From assembly GCA_009733775.1 (NCBI GenBank), contig WOGZ01000058.1:1-64000 (forward strand): DNA of 64,000 nucleotides, read 5' to 3'. This DNA comes from Alectoria sarmentosa. Lineage: Eukaryota > Ascomycota > Lecanoromycetes > Lecanorales > Parmeliaceae. Shown piece after piece: positions 48,826 through 59,447 of the stretch. Position 1 is the first letter of the stretch. Every line of letters starts with the position of its first letter. The notes under the pieces were generated by a model, which saw only the letters and a program-made list of their open reading frames with translations, searched no databases and was not told the DNA's origin. Position numbers and translations under genes: made by a program.

Positions 48826-49345
48826 GAGGGCACGAAGAGCATCAGCATTGGCGATTATTGAATGCGTTGCATAGCGCGGTGTTAGTGGACTTAAATGTTG
48901 AACATCTACGAAATGCGAGTCTAGGCCGTGCTTGTACGTTCGCACAAACAGTGTAACCTGTGGCACTGGAGCGTGATGAGGCGCACGGGTCACTAATAGG
49001 AAATTACTACGGACAAGGCGTCTCGGCCAGAATGTTCTTCAACTTTCATTCGCTTCCTAACGCAATTGCTACGTTGCAGAGGACCACTTCTTCCTGGCGA
49101 TACCTCACGATCTTCTACAACATATTGTATGCAAGAACACCCATGATCTGCTCGATTGTGGCTTAACACGCTCCGGTCCTTTCCTTCATTCCGTCCTTTG
49201 CGTACCCCGATCTCCTTACATTGACATTTCTTCCGAACCAGTCCGTTAGTTCCGTGTAGGTGGATGAGATCACTCGGGGTATTATTTTTGTTGACGACGA
49301 GATGTACAGGAGAGGCGTAGAGCGTAGATCAAGTAGGTGGTGTGT
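48826..49345. other. Convergent 3' intergenic region
   Basis: This is the space between the 3' ends of APM4 and RPL41. It would include both 3' UTRs. No further gene is supported. Confidence 0.55.
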
Positions 49346-49512
49346 TTACTTGCTGTAGGGAAGACAGACATTAGCACGTGCAAAATCAATTTAAGCTGCA
49401 CCTTCAGGTATAGTGACAGTCAGAGGGAAGGGAGTTCGTACCTGCGGGCTCTCGTCTTTCTTCTCTTACGCTTGAGGCGTCGAACACGCTTCTTCCTCCA
49501 CTTCGCTCTCAT
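49346..49512 (-). CDS. RPL41: Ribosomal protein eL41 (25 aa)
   Basis: Two minus-strand exons, 49512-49442 and 49352-49346, are separated by an 89-bp intron. The 25-residue product begins M-R-A-K-W-R-K-K-R and ends R-A-R-S-K, almost identical to eL41 of other eukaryotes. This very basic peptide sits in the bridge between the two ribosomal subunits. The second coding exon is 7 nt (completing Ser, then Lys and stop). Upstream, a branch-like GCTAAC and a CAG ending at 49531, with a GTACGT donor at 49645, suggest a 115-bp intron in the 5' UTR. An AGCCCTAA element lies about 265 bp before the ATG. The gene is too small for length-based gene finders. Confidence 0.95.
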
Positions 49513-50286
49513 GGTCAACAACTAGGTGATCTGGCAGAAAATATGACTGTTAGCAAGTGACCCAAGACCAACAGCGACGTTGTTTGAATGAAAGATGACC
49601 ATGGACAAAGCTGAATATGTATTCAAGGTTGAAAAGTGTACGTACTCGTTGTTGAGATGAGGGTTGATGGTGATGAGAGAAAGAGGTTCGTGTCGAGCAA
49701 GGCGATGATATGTGCGGGGCGCTAACGGCTCGCGAAGATGCTTGGCGCCAAGGTCGGCACTAGACAGCGCTAGTCGTAGCCCTAAACCTAAATTCCGGAA
49801 AAAGACCTCAGCACTTTTCCTGCGAACGCGTAGATTGTGTTTAGGGACATCTTTTCTGGCGTGATACACGTATCAAGCCCCATGTTGGGCTGGAACAGGT
49901 GCAATTCCGAAGCCCTTTTAAGTGCTTTGTCCGAGCAGTCCTCCAGGCGGGGCGTTATCCGAAATCTTGGCACAGGACTCGGAACTTCGAATCCAGTCTC
50001 GCTCTCTCTATTGTCACGATCTTTTCCTATGGCTGGCAAAAAATCATTTGCTCCTGGCACGTTTCCTCCATAAACCCATAATACCAGGTAGCAGCATCCT
50101 GATCTTCGTCAAAGTCTTTCAATACACCTTCGATTGCCTTACCAGGACCTCAACATTGACGCGTCGTTGCTTTTACTCTTTGCCCTTACACTCTACCTGG
50201 GCCATCTACACTGTGCTGAATGGCTCTAAACATCTTGCTAGCATCTCCACGTTCTCTATACCAATTTGCGGCAGAAGCTCAGAACA
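49513..50286. promoter_or_regulatory. Divergent promoter region between RPL41 and the FHA kinase gene
   Basis: This 774-bp interval holds both upstream regions, the probable RPL41 5'-UTR intron (49531-49645) and the AGCCCTAA element. Short frames here lack motifs. Confidence 0.5.
49778..49785 (+). promoter_or_regulatory. AGCCCTAA element (Tbf1-type) in the RPL41 upstream region
   Basis: The octamer matches the ARCCCTAA consensus of the telobox-binding factor Tbf1, which controls ribosomal-protein genes in several ascomycetes outside the Saccharomyces lineage. It lies in the divergent region between RPL41 and the FHA kinase gene. A single site could be chance. Confidence 0.45.
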
Positions 50287-52562
50287 ATGCCTTCATCTGA
50301 GGCACCTGCCCTCTTTGGCTATCTGGAGGAAGATGGGTGTGATGATCCCGGTACGCGGACTGCTCACCGGAGCACGTCTCGTACTGACCTTGATCTTGGA
50401 TAGCCAGTGGCAGATTCGAGATACTCGACGGTCGAGAGCTCCTGATAGGAAGGGACTACAAGACCTGGTGAGATGAATCGTTCCAACTTCCATCAAGCCA
50501 TTGACGCCGCTAACCCCCTTAGCAATGTCACTCTGACGGATCCCACTGTCTCAAATCAGCACCTACTGATATACACTATTGCTTACACTGAGGATAATCA
50601 TCAACGGATTTTCGTATACGCCAAAGATCTCTCAACCAATGGCACTTACTGGCGCTATAAGCACGGTAATCACTGGAAGGAATTATTGATCGGGAAAGGA
50701 AATGCCGTTTTGTTGAGCAATGGAGACAAAATTCGTCTTTGTAACGGTTCCTCCTTCGCCTTCCGGTCTGTGCATCGAAAACCCCCCTATCCGGAAGACA
50801 TCGGCACTATCCGAGAGGAAGACACAAAAGCAGGCCTTAAATTCCGTTGCTATCTTCCTGCGCTAATATGTCGCAGTTATTCACGAACCTTTTCAGGATC
50901 ACAGACCGGAAATTGGGATCTGGAGCATATGGAGAGGTCTGGATGGCTGTCGATATTTTCCGTCAACGTCAAATGGCTTGTAAGGTTGTTAAGCTGGATA
51001 AGTCACCTCAGAAGTGGACAGGAAAGGTCAACCTTTCTGGAACCATGTGGCGTGAAGTGGATCTGCTCAAAAACATAACCCATGTGAGGAGACATACTCC
51101 GTTATTGACCCTCGCTGATCAGATGTTCAGCCAAACATCTTGCACGTCGAGCGTGTCTTCTTTAGTGAGGAAAAGCTGTATGACAGTCTCTTCAATATTG
51201 GACTTTCGAACTGACCTCTCTCCAGCTACATCATTTCAGAACTTGTAACTGGTGGAGACCTCATGTCTTACATCGAACGGCCATGGGCCAGTATTCATGA
51301 TGCGGAGGCTTGTTTTATTGTCTATCAGATACTCAAGGCTCTTGAGTATCTCCATCGACAAGGGATCTGCCACAGAGATCTTAAGCCTGAGAACATTTTA
51401 ATGAGTACGCCGGTGCTGGGGACTAGAGTGATTCTAGCAGACTTCGGACATGCAACCAAGTTGAGCGATGGTAAACAAGCCCGCAGTAGAAGAATGAAAA
51501 CTGCTTCCGTGGGTACAGACTACTATGTGGCTCCGTGCGTGTGTCTCCCTCGAAAATTGCGCATTTTAGATTCTGATCGGCTCATAGCGAGGTTCGCGGA
51601 AAGAAGAAGAATATCTATGGATACACAATGGCTGCGGACATGTGGTCCATTGGCATCATAACTGCATTACTACTCACTGGCGAATCCGTCTTTGAAGATT
51701 CCAAGAATGAATACTTCTCCCCGGCTGCCGTTTCAGATGCAGCAGCAGAATGCGATCTAGCGAAGATGGTTCACAGCCCACTTTGGCAGAGCGTCAATAA
51801 TCTAGCCCAAGATTTCGTCCGAAATCTCCTCATACTGGATGAAGAAGCGCGACTCAATGCGGACCAAGCCTTGAAGCATGGGTGGTTCACAGACTGCAAG
51901 CGTAAGAAAGAAATACAGCAAAAATATGAAGACGCGATCCGAGGATGGATGCCGAGTAGACCCTTGCTGGACTTCAAGGAAGACCTGGCTGTGTTCAGAG
52001 AAGCTAACAATTGTACACTAGATGTGCGTTCTTCCACTGCATGATCCATTTAGCACTAACGATTTGCCAGTCGATCTTGATGCCTCCGCCACCCAAGCCG
52101 AATCTGAACAGATTTCTGTCACGACCCTTATATCAGCTGCAAAGTGGGCAGCAGTTGAGTCCATTTTTCTCGCGAGCAGTGCAGGATACTACTACCAAAT
52201 TTGTGCCTCTGAATGGCAAAAACCGAGAGCTAGAGTCCGATGATGGGGCAAGTATGCCTTCAAGTTTTCCAAAGCAAACCATTCCAGGAAACAAGCGACC
52301 AAATCATGATAGCCGTGAAAAGAACAAAGTCCAATCCGAAACTAAGAAGCCAGCGAACAATTCGGCAAAGCAAATTGTTGTAGGGAAACATGAGACCTTA
52401 TTTCAGTTCGAATCGAGTCGGAGAACACAACGACCGAGCACAGACCTAGACTACGAAGAGCGCAGGTTGCATGACAGGGCAAGCCGGGAGGAGGCAAGCA
52501 TCTTCATGTCTGCGAAAAGTTACGGGCAATGCGTTGAGAAGAGGAGGAGACTGGGGGACTGA
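50287..52562 (+). CDS. FHA-domain Ser/Thr protein kinase (CHK2/Mek1 family)
   Basis: Eight exons, 50287-50350, 50404-50467, 50523-50829, 50877-51083, 51131-51177, 51226-51534, 51588-52023 and 52071-52562, encode 641 aa. An N-terminal FHA domain (about 28-120; G-R-D, V-S-N-Q-H, L-S-T-N-G-T) binds phosphothreonine partners. The kinase domain (about 150-440) has the G-S-G-A-Y-G loop, C-K-V-V lysine, H-R-D-L-K-P-E-N, A-D-F-G and an A-P-E joined across an intron. FHA plus this kinase type defines Rad53/Cds1/Mek1 checkpoint kinases of DNA damage or meiotic recombination. The C-terminal 165 residues are basic and disordered. Intron 3 (50830-50876) appears to start with GC rather than GT. The choice between Mek1 and Chk2 roles is open. 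Confidence 0.88.
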
Positions 52563-53627
52563 CGCCCGCCTCGGTCATGGGACCGAGCATTTCATGTTCG
52601 ATTGCCTAGGGGCTCTATGAGCATTAGGGCCCTAGGGACCTTTCATTAAGATTCTTTTGGCGGCCAAATCGCGTCTTCTCCTCAAGATGGCCTTTTACAT
52701 CCTCTTCCTTGGATTTCATCACCGGACGCTTTACCCGCCGAATGTCAATTGGCATTGACGTGAGCTAGGTTACCTCCAAGCTAGCTTCGTTGTCGCATTT
52801 GCAGTCTTGGCAAACGCGATCTACTATCTCCAAGCCACACCCGTGCCCACGCCCGCATCTCGAAAAGGCTTGCTATCGACTTCGTTGTTAACTTACAGCA
52901 TTGTGGAAAGGCATCAACCCGGAGTGAAGTGTCATTCATGACTGAATTGTCCAAGAGGAGATCAAATGTACCGCTCTTCGTGTGGACTGCAATTCTCTCT
53001 GAGACTAGAGTATGCCTTGCGGGTACCATGTTGAAAACTCAAAACCAAGCCGATGGCAATATCCCTTCATTTGGTGCACGGCCGTTGTACCTTAAATGAA
53101 GCTACCTTATGGACTAGAAAGGCTGGGGGAAGGTGACGGCCGGAGGATGGGCGCTTAGCGAATAGCGACATCGAATAGATCCTCATGGGTACTACTGCCA
53201 GAATAGGCGCCAGAATAGCTGACTCTCTGCAACTCTGACCAATGGGTTTTTAACCATAATTTCAGGACCTTCATCTGGAGTGGACCCCTCCGTGACTCTG
53301 CATGAACGGAACAAAGCCAAGGCAATTGTTCCCCACATGAAACGAGAATACGAGAATGTGTCAGGCCTCCGTATCATTTTATAAAGGCATGCCTTTGTCC
53401 TGTCTTCCCATTCCCGTGAGCCACTTCTCTCACTTACGATTTCCCTTTTTGGTTGCTCCTTACAATCATTTGTCTCTTCATCTCGAGTAGAACTCGAGTC
53501 GTCTCGCTCTTTGCGAAGTCTTACATTCATTACCATCTGTCTGCTGTCCCTATTTCCAGCAACCAGGACCCAACACATTCGTTTCCCACAAGGTTTCACT
53601 ATCTTTTCTATTCAGTCTCAACCCAAC
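52563..53627. promoter_or_regulatory. Upstream region of the DUF1996-WSC gene
   Basis: About 1.07 kb follow the kinase gene. A TATAAAG box is at 53380-53386, followed by a long pyrimidine-rich leader reaching the ATG at 53628, typical of a strongly expressed secreted-protein gene. No other gene is supported. Confidence 0.5.
53380..53386 (+). promoter_or_regulatory. Candidate TATA box
   Basis: TATAAAG lies about 240 bp before the start codon of the DUF1996-WSC gene and ahead of a CT-rich stretch. The distance implies a long 5' UTR if it is used. Confidence 0.4.
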
Positions 53628-55119
53628 ATGTTTGTCAACAAGTCCTCGCTGCTTTTGCTATCCCTTGGCTCCTTGACTGGCCTCTCGGATGCATTTTGGC
53701 GCATGAGCTGCTCAATCATTCAGACCGGTCGAATTGATCCAATCGTCAGCCCTGGCGAAGTCGCCAGCCATGTCCACAAGATTTCTGGCGCTTCGAGTAA
53801 GCACTCGCCATTGTCAAAGTGGCCGTTCTCTGAACAAGCTGACAAAACTAATAGACATCGGACCGAGCTCCACCTATGAATCTCTACAGTCATCCAGCTG
53901 TACATCCTGCGAGATCAACAAGGACTTGTCCGCCTACTGGACTCCACTCCTGTACTACGAGCACGCCAACGGCTCTTTCGAAGAAGTCCCCAACGGAGGA
54001 ATGGCTGTTTACTACCTTGGCCGTGGCGACAACAAGACCAATATCCAGCCTTTCCCTCCCGGCTTCCGAATGCTCTCTGGGGACGCTGCCGCTCGCTCGT
54101 TTAATGATACGCCGGTCAGCTCGGTTGAAGGCGCTGAACCATACGGTAATCGCGTCAGCTTCAACTGCCTGACAGACTCACCGAATCCCCAATCGCCACA
54201 AATGAATATGACAGACTGCGATAATGGTCTCCGTGCTCAGATACAGTTCCAATCTTGCTGGGACGGTGCCAATAAGTACTTGCCAGATAACAGCCACGTA
54301 GCCTACATGTCTACCATCGACAACGGCGCTTGCCCTCCTGGGTATCCGGTTCAGCTTATGCATCTGTTCTATGAGGTCTTGTACAGCGTTAGCGAAATCG
54401 CTCTGGATGGGGGAAAGTTCGTCTTTGCTCAGGGTGACCCTACTGGTGTGCTCCTCTTCCTCTGCCTCCCGTAACAAAATGCTAACAGTCATCTAGGCTA
54501 CGGATTCCATGGTGACTTCCTGAACGGCTGGGATGTTGACACTCTTCAAGCCGGCATCGACCAGTGCGCAATCGCCAATGAGGCCGGTGTCGTCCATGAA
54601 TGCCCAGTCTTTGCTGCCATTGATGACCAGAACTTCTCCACCGACTGCCCCGCCCGTCTACCTGAAATTGACGAGCCCGTCCACGGCGTGATCGATAAGC
54701 TACCCGGCTGCATCACCATAACTCCTGGCCCGGAGGACGCTACGCTAGCCGACTTTGTCTGCCCAGCCAGCGCTCCTGAACCAACACTCTTGGACGTAGG
54801 TTCAGACTCCGGCCCAGCTGTTGGATCGACTGTCAATGGCTGGACGTATTTGGGCTGCGCAAACGAGCCTACCGGCGTGCGCGCTCTAGGTGACGCGACA
54901 TATACGAGCAACAATATGACCAACGAAGCCTGCCAGAGCTTCTGCGCTGGCAAGGGGTCACCGATGGCTGGGACGGAGTATGGAACGCAGTGCTACTGCG
55001 GTTCTGCTCTCGCTTCGGGGTCCAGTCTTAATCAGACTTGCAGCAATATTCTCTGCAGTGGTAGTGAGATGGAGTACTGCGGAGGACCTGACCGTCTCTC
55101 TGTTTATCGGAAGGCTTAG
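53628..55119 (+). CDS. Secreted DUF1996 protein with C-terminal WSC domain
   Basis: Three exons, 53628-53796, 53855-54445 and 54497-55119, encode 460 aa. A signal peptide covers about residues 1-22 (ending L-S-D-A-F-W). The body follows the DUF1996 pattern: W-R-M-S-C near the start of the mature chain, G-E-V-A-S-H-V-H-K-I-S-G-A-S-N, C-T-S-C-E-I-N-K-D-L-S-A-Y-W-T-P and Y-G-F-H-G-D-F-L-N-G-W. The last about 95 residues form a WSC domain (Y-L-G-C-A-N-E to C-G-G-P), a Cys-rich fold found in wall-stress sensors and presumed to bind glucans. No membrane helix follows, so the protein is probably wall-bound or released. The biochemical role of DUF1996 is unknown to me. Confidence 0.92.
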
Positions 55120-56080
55120 AGGAAGAAAGATACCTTAAATATTCGGAGCAAGGCTCGGTAGTATCCACTAGATGGATGATGGACTTACATTCGAACTTCT
55201 GATGCCAAGGGCAGATTTTACTTTCTTGTGTAACCAGGTTTCACACTCCTTTTTAGAGAGATAGGAATGCGTTCAAACATAAGCAGATCCCTGCGCTGTA
55301 AAATTTTCGCTCGAGATGTTCGTCCAAGGCGAGATTTTCTGAGGCTCGAGGCGTGCTACGAGCAGATAGAAAAAGAGGTTGACATCTTACTGATATATGG
55401 TATTGCAACTACGGCGCCAAGTAGTAAAATCTGATAAGGTAACAAACAAATGTGCTACATTGGCTCTATCTCAGGATATAGAGTGTGGAAAGGAGCATCA
55501 GAGCACTGAAAACCTTCGTCAGGAGCACTCTATTACTGTTTGGGCCTAGGGCCAGCGAACAAGTTTGCTTAGCGCCATATGAAGCGCTAAAGTAGGTACT
55601 CATTTCCGTCCTCTGCCTCTGCATCTGTACCTGCATCTGCTTCTCCATCTTTATTTTAAAGTATCTTCTCGAGCCAATAAAGACGACACCTCATTCACCC
55701 TCTTCTTCATAAACACTATCTGGCCCACAGAGACTCCTAAACATAGCCGTCAGCAGCTACCAAAATTGCGTCTTGGTCGTGACTCGTATTTTAGACCCCA
55801 AATCCTGAGCGGTAAGAATGTCAAGCCACATACTGGACTTCTCCTATCAACGCCCGCTGCAACCGAGAGTGCGTATGGCTACCTGCAGGCTGCCTATGCC
55901 TCCGACGCACAGAGAGGCTGCCGATATGAAAATGGTATTTTGGTGTAGTCTTTCGTTGTGACCAGAATATCCCGTCCTTGCTTCCTTCTGATCTTCACGG
56001 AACTTGAATACAAGAGCCAACCTCTACCTCCTCGAGATCATGCATTCATTCAATATCAGTCCTTACTGTCTTCGTTCAGA
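55120..56080. other. Intergenic region with no supported gene
   Basis: This contains the 3' flank of the WSC gene and upstream sequence of the next gene. A short plus-strand frame near 55770-55950 lacks motifs. Confidence 0.5.
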
Positions 56081-56845
56081 ATGTTGCCTCTTCACATGCG
56101 CGTCAGCCATGTGCTCTGCATCTCCTTCCTCATCTGTACCACATCTGCGCAGGGCCAAATCGCTCAATTCCTCGACGCTAGTTGCGATGAGAAGAGCCCC
56201 ATAAATCCCACTGTCTCTCTTCCAATCGATACCTGCCTCGTCACTTCCGGTGCTCAAGGAGTCGTCATTCAGCTCCTTCCGAAATGCCTCACGGGTAATG
56301 TTACTGCCACACTGCAGCTGTACAACGATCAGTCATGCGCTACACCGGACTCGACCACGAATTACGACCAGGATAATTGCATTTGGTGGTACGGCGGCTC
56401 TGATATCCCTGCTATTATGTTTATATGCGGCAGTGTCGCGGACGGGGATTCGGATGCTACATCTACGACTACGGTGACCGCTGGCTCTGTGCTCGTGCCG
56501 GTGGCTAAGGCGACTGGGGCGACTACAACCTCGACTTCGGGCGGCCTCTCTTCGCAGACGGCTGATTCGAATGGAATTGTTACATCCGCTACACCATCAT
56601 CTTCGCCATCGGTTGCGTCACAGACGAATACCAGCAGCGATGGCAGGGACTCGGGCTCGGGACTCTCCCAGCATGACCAGATTGTGCTCGGTATCGTCAT
56701 TCCCGTCGCGGCTATTTTAGTTGCGCTGCTGGCGTGGTTATTCCCGAAGCCGTGGAATAGTGGAGGAGGTGAGGGACTGCAGAATGATTACCGGATGCTT
56801 CACTACCCTGTGGCGCACCATATATCACAATGGCATCGGGGGTGA
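56081..56845 (+). CDS. Secreted-pathway single-pass membrane protein, family not recognised
   Basis: One exon encodes 254 aa from the ATG at 56081. The frame is open further upstream to 55958, but a signal peptide fits this start (hydrophobic V-L-C-I-S-F-L-I-C-T, cleavage near S-A-Q-G). The extracellular part (about 25-130) has regularly placed cysteines. It is followed by a Ser/Thr-rich stalk (about 130-200) likely to be O-glycosylated, then one membrane helix (I-V-L-G-I-V-I-P-V-A-A-I-L-V-A). The layout resembles fungal surface sensors. After G-G-G-E-G the tail reads differently in the +2 frame, which continues to 56930 with plausible protein-like sequence. The true C-terminus is therefore uncertain. 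Confidence 0.72.
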   Translation: MLPLHMRVSHVLCISFLICTTSAQGQIAQFLDASCDEKSPINPTVSLPIDTCLVTSGAQGVVIQLLPKCLTGNVTATLQLYNDQSCATPDSTTNYDQDNCIWWYGGSDIPAIMFICGSVADGDSDATSTTTVTAGSVLVPVAKATGATTTSTSGGLSSQTADSNGIVTSATPSSSPSVASQTNTSSDGRDSGSGLSQHDQIVLGIVIPVAAILVALLAWLFPKPWNSGGGEGLQNDYRMLHYPVAHHISQWHRG

Positions 56846-57445
56846 CATGTCTGGTGTTGGTTATGACCAATTGTCGCCCAGAGAAGCTGCTTTTTTAGGT
56901 TATGACGCCCAAGATAGTCGCCAATCTTGATCTGGGAGTCGTGTGGGGGAGGTGAATTTCTTGTTTTGGAGACGTTTCGCTCTGACGATGTCATGTGTAC
57001 TTGCAAGCTAATGGGTGGGTTCCAAGTCTCGATAATAGAATGTTTTCGAGATAATTCGTTTAACGTATTAGTATAAGCTTTCGCGTTCTCTTTTAGCCAC
57101 GACATCTGTGTGTCCGGGTTGCGGGTTCTCTGAACCATGCATTTCTGCTCGATTGCCCCCTCGGCTTTGCTTTTCACCACCGATGTTGAAAGAGTCAGAG
57201 TCTTTAGCCTACCTTGTAGATTTCTGTCACCCCAAAAGCTGAACAAAGGCAATTGTTGCTCGCTTTCCTCAAAACGAATCAGCTGATGACTGGAAAAGCC
57301 TCGAACAAAGACATTTCAACACAGCACGCAGGACAATGCCACTCTACCCCACAACACTCCGCTGAGGCAGCCATTCTCTGTTCATACTGGCCACCTCTTG
57401 GCCTCGATTTGCAGATCGTCCGACGTCTCTTCACCCATCATCGCG
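56846..57445. other. Intergenic region
   Basis: The first 85 bp may belong to an alternative C-terminus of the preceding gene. The remainder shows no supported feature. Confidence 0.45.
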
Positions 57446-57790
57446 ATGTGTCAGGTCCAAGCCACCTACTTCTTGCGGTGTGGATGTCTTCGAAATACTC
57501 GCATCCTCAAACCCTGTCCCGCTGCATTCTCCAGCCTCAACTTCTCTTGCTGCGGCTTCAAAAATGAGACTGTGGTCGAAAGCCTGACCAGCGAAGAGCC
57601 ATACTGCCGTCGCTGCTTTAGGCTGATGGATCGAGCGGTAGAGGAGCAGTATGAGCGATTGAGAGCGCAGTTCAGAGACGAAGGGTTGAGGCTGAAATGG
57701 CCGGGCTTGGAGCTGGTGAAGGCGTTGGATGCTTTGAGCAGGGCCGAAGAGGAGGAGCTTAGGACCTTGAGGGAACAGTGTGGGGTTTGA
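57446..57790 (+). CDS. Small cysteine-rich protein, family not recognised
   Basis: A single frame of 114 aa starts at the ATG in M-C-Q-V-Q-A-T-Y. An in-frame Met 48 bp upstream is also possible. The N-terminal 60 residues hold cysteines in C-G-C, K-P-C, C-C-G and C-R-R-C arrangements, suggesting metal binding. The last 50 residues are charged and helical (E-E-Q-Y-E-R-L-R-A-Q-F). No signal peptide is seen. Such short Cys-rich fungal proteins are commonly annotated hypothetical. I cannot name a function. Confidence 0.6.
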   Translation: MCQVQATYFLRCGCLRNTRILKPCPAAFSSLNFSCCGFKNETVVESLTSEEPYCRRCFRLMDRAVEEQYERLRAQFRDEGLRLKWPGLELVKALDALSRAEEEELRTLREQCGV

Positions 57791-58413
57791 AACGGATAAG
57801 CGAAGAGGCATGAGCGCTTGTTGGTCAATAGCAGTACGCTTAGGATCTGTCACGCATGACCAAATCAATTTTACATTAAGTAGGTGGCCGGCCCTTGGCT
57901 CTTATCGAACTATTGGGGAGGATTGAAGTCATTTCCTGGCCAACTGTCAAAAGCTACACTCTAGGACGCTGAACTTTCTTGTTGTTGCGTCACATTCCGG
58001 TATCATCCCGAGAAAGCCCGACTTTCCCGGTCAAGATTACTTCAGGTTGAATGTTCAATTGCAAAACGAGTCCACGGCTGGAGCAGCGCTCTCTGGATCC
58101 TTGGCCGGAGCAGGGCCTAGTCCAGGGATTGAAGATTTCAGCGAAACAGCCTCCATCACTGCTGTCAACACAAGTACCCCAAACAGACTTTGCGAATTGC
58201 AGCCCGCTTAGATGTGAGATGTCAGGGTAGCGATGTGTAATTGATTGTAGTTCATCGTTCCGGTGAGAGTATTGAATTAAGATGCTCAGGAAGGACAGTT
58301 TATTGACAATTCCATTGCCCATCGTTATTTTTCGTAATTGGGTCGTGGGCAAGCATAATTCGCCATTCGGGTAGTGCAGTTGGAGAAGGAATCAGCATAG
58401 TTGATGGTCTCCG

Positions 58414-58437
58414 CCAGACCGGGTTGCCCCGGTCTGG
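58414..58437. repeat. Perfect 10-bp inverted repeat with 4-nt loop
   Basis: CCAGACCGGG at 58414-58423 pairs perfectly with CCCGGTCTGG at 58428-58437. The stem is 80% G+C and would be very stable as RNA or extruded DNA. Confidence 0.85.
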
Positions 58438-59304
58438 AACTCGATATATCGGATTCAGCGTATGATGGTCTCATGCCTATAGAATATGCCCGCTGACGGT
58501 AGGCACAGCCTTTCCAGCTGTGACCTAAACCCCCTTTGCGGAACGCGAACCCATATTCTTGTGAGCACAATTCACTCCGGATGTCGTGGATGGCGTGTCC
58601 TGCTTCATAGCGGCGGGCGTGAGAGCCTGAGACATGAGAGCCCAGCTGCAAGCACCGAAGTAAAGGAAGCAGAAAGGGGTGCAAATAGCACATGCGTATA
58701 CCACATAAACGATACAAATATCAGACAAAAGAATTGATTGTCCTGGATGATAATAATAATACACATGGTTGCAGAAACGTGCTCGGTTGCATTGCATGTA
58801 CCGCTGACTGATGAATCGGGCATTCTGCATCCATCTTAAGGATTGGTTCATTTCACCGTATTCCTGTCATGTTCTTTAGCATTTCGAGGCGTCATGCGGC
58901 TCTGCCGGCGCAACAATGCACATCTCTCATCATCAAGGAACGGCTCGCCAACAAGCGTTCGTGTCGTTCGCCGGCTTTCAGATTTTGCGAGATGTTCGGA
59001 GGCTCCAGATGGGTCACGAGGAATCTGTGAGTATAAATCACTTTGTAAATACTTCTTCTAGCCTTGGTCGAAATGAGCCGGCGTCAATGGTGTAAGAGCA
59101 GCAATTATGTGTGCCATGCCAGCTACATCACACAATGGCAAATTAAGATCGCTAGACAAAGGATATACGGAGCGAAGAAACACTTCACAATGACTATCCT
59201 CAGAGTGCAAATCGTAGAAGTCAATACGGAATTTCGAGCGTAGCAAAGATCGCGCAAAGTTGTTGACACAAAAACGATACTTTGAATTACTTGGTTCTGC
59301 ATCA

Positions 59305-59357
59305 AGAGCAGCCAGCATACGTTCAAGAGCAGCCCTGCCACGTATGCTGGCTGCTCT
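59305..59357. repeat. Perfect 17-bp inverted repeat with 19-nt spacer
   Basis: AGAGCAGCCAGCATACG at 59305-59321 is the exact reverse complement of 59341-59357. The spacer contains a partial extra copy of the arm (AAGAGCAGCC, 59325-59334). It lies about 90-140 bp beyond the stop codon of the FAD monooxygenase relic. Confidence 0.9.
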
Positions 59358-59447
59358 ACCGCTGGTGCCGCCTGTACGCTCCCGAGGATGTATAAGTTTG
59401 GATTTCCCCGGCAATCTCTTGTCACAAGTATATAATCGTTACCGTTC

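Larger units (their letters stand above)
57791..59447. other. Intergenic region with two hairpin-forming inverted repeats
   Basis: No gene is supported in these 1.66 kb. Perfect inverted repeats occur at 58414-58437 and 59305-59357. Short frames on both strands have no motifs. Confidence 0.5.

Noticed and set aside
50767..50900. Alternative GT-AG intron in the FHA kinase (GTCTGT donor to the acceptor before GATCAC)
   Set aside because: It keeps frame but would delete the E-E-D-T-K linker that resembles related kinases, and it is much longer than the other 47-55-bp introns. The GC-AG model is preferred.
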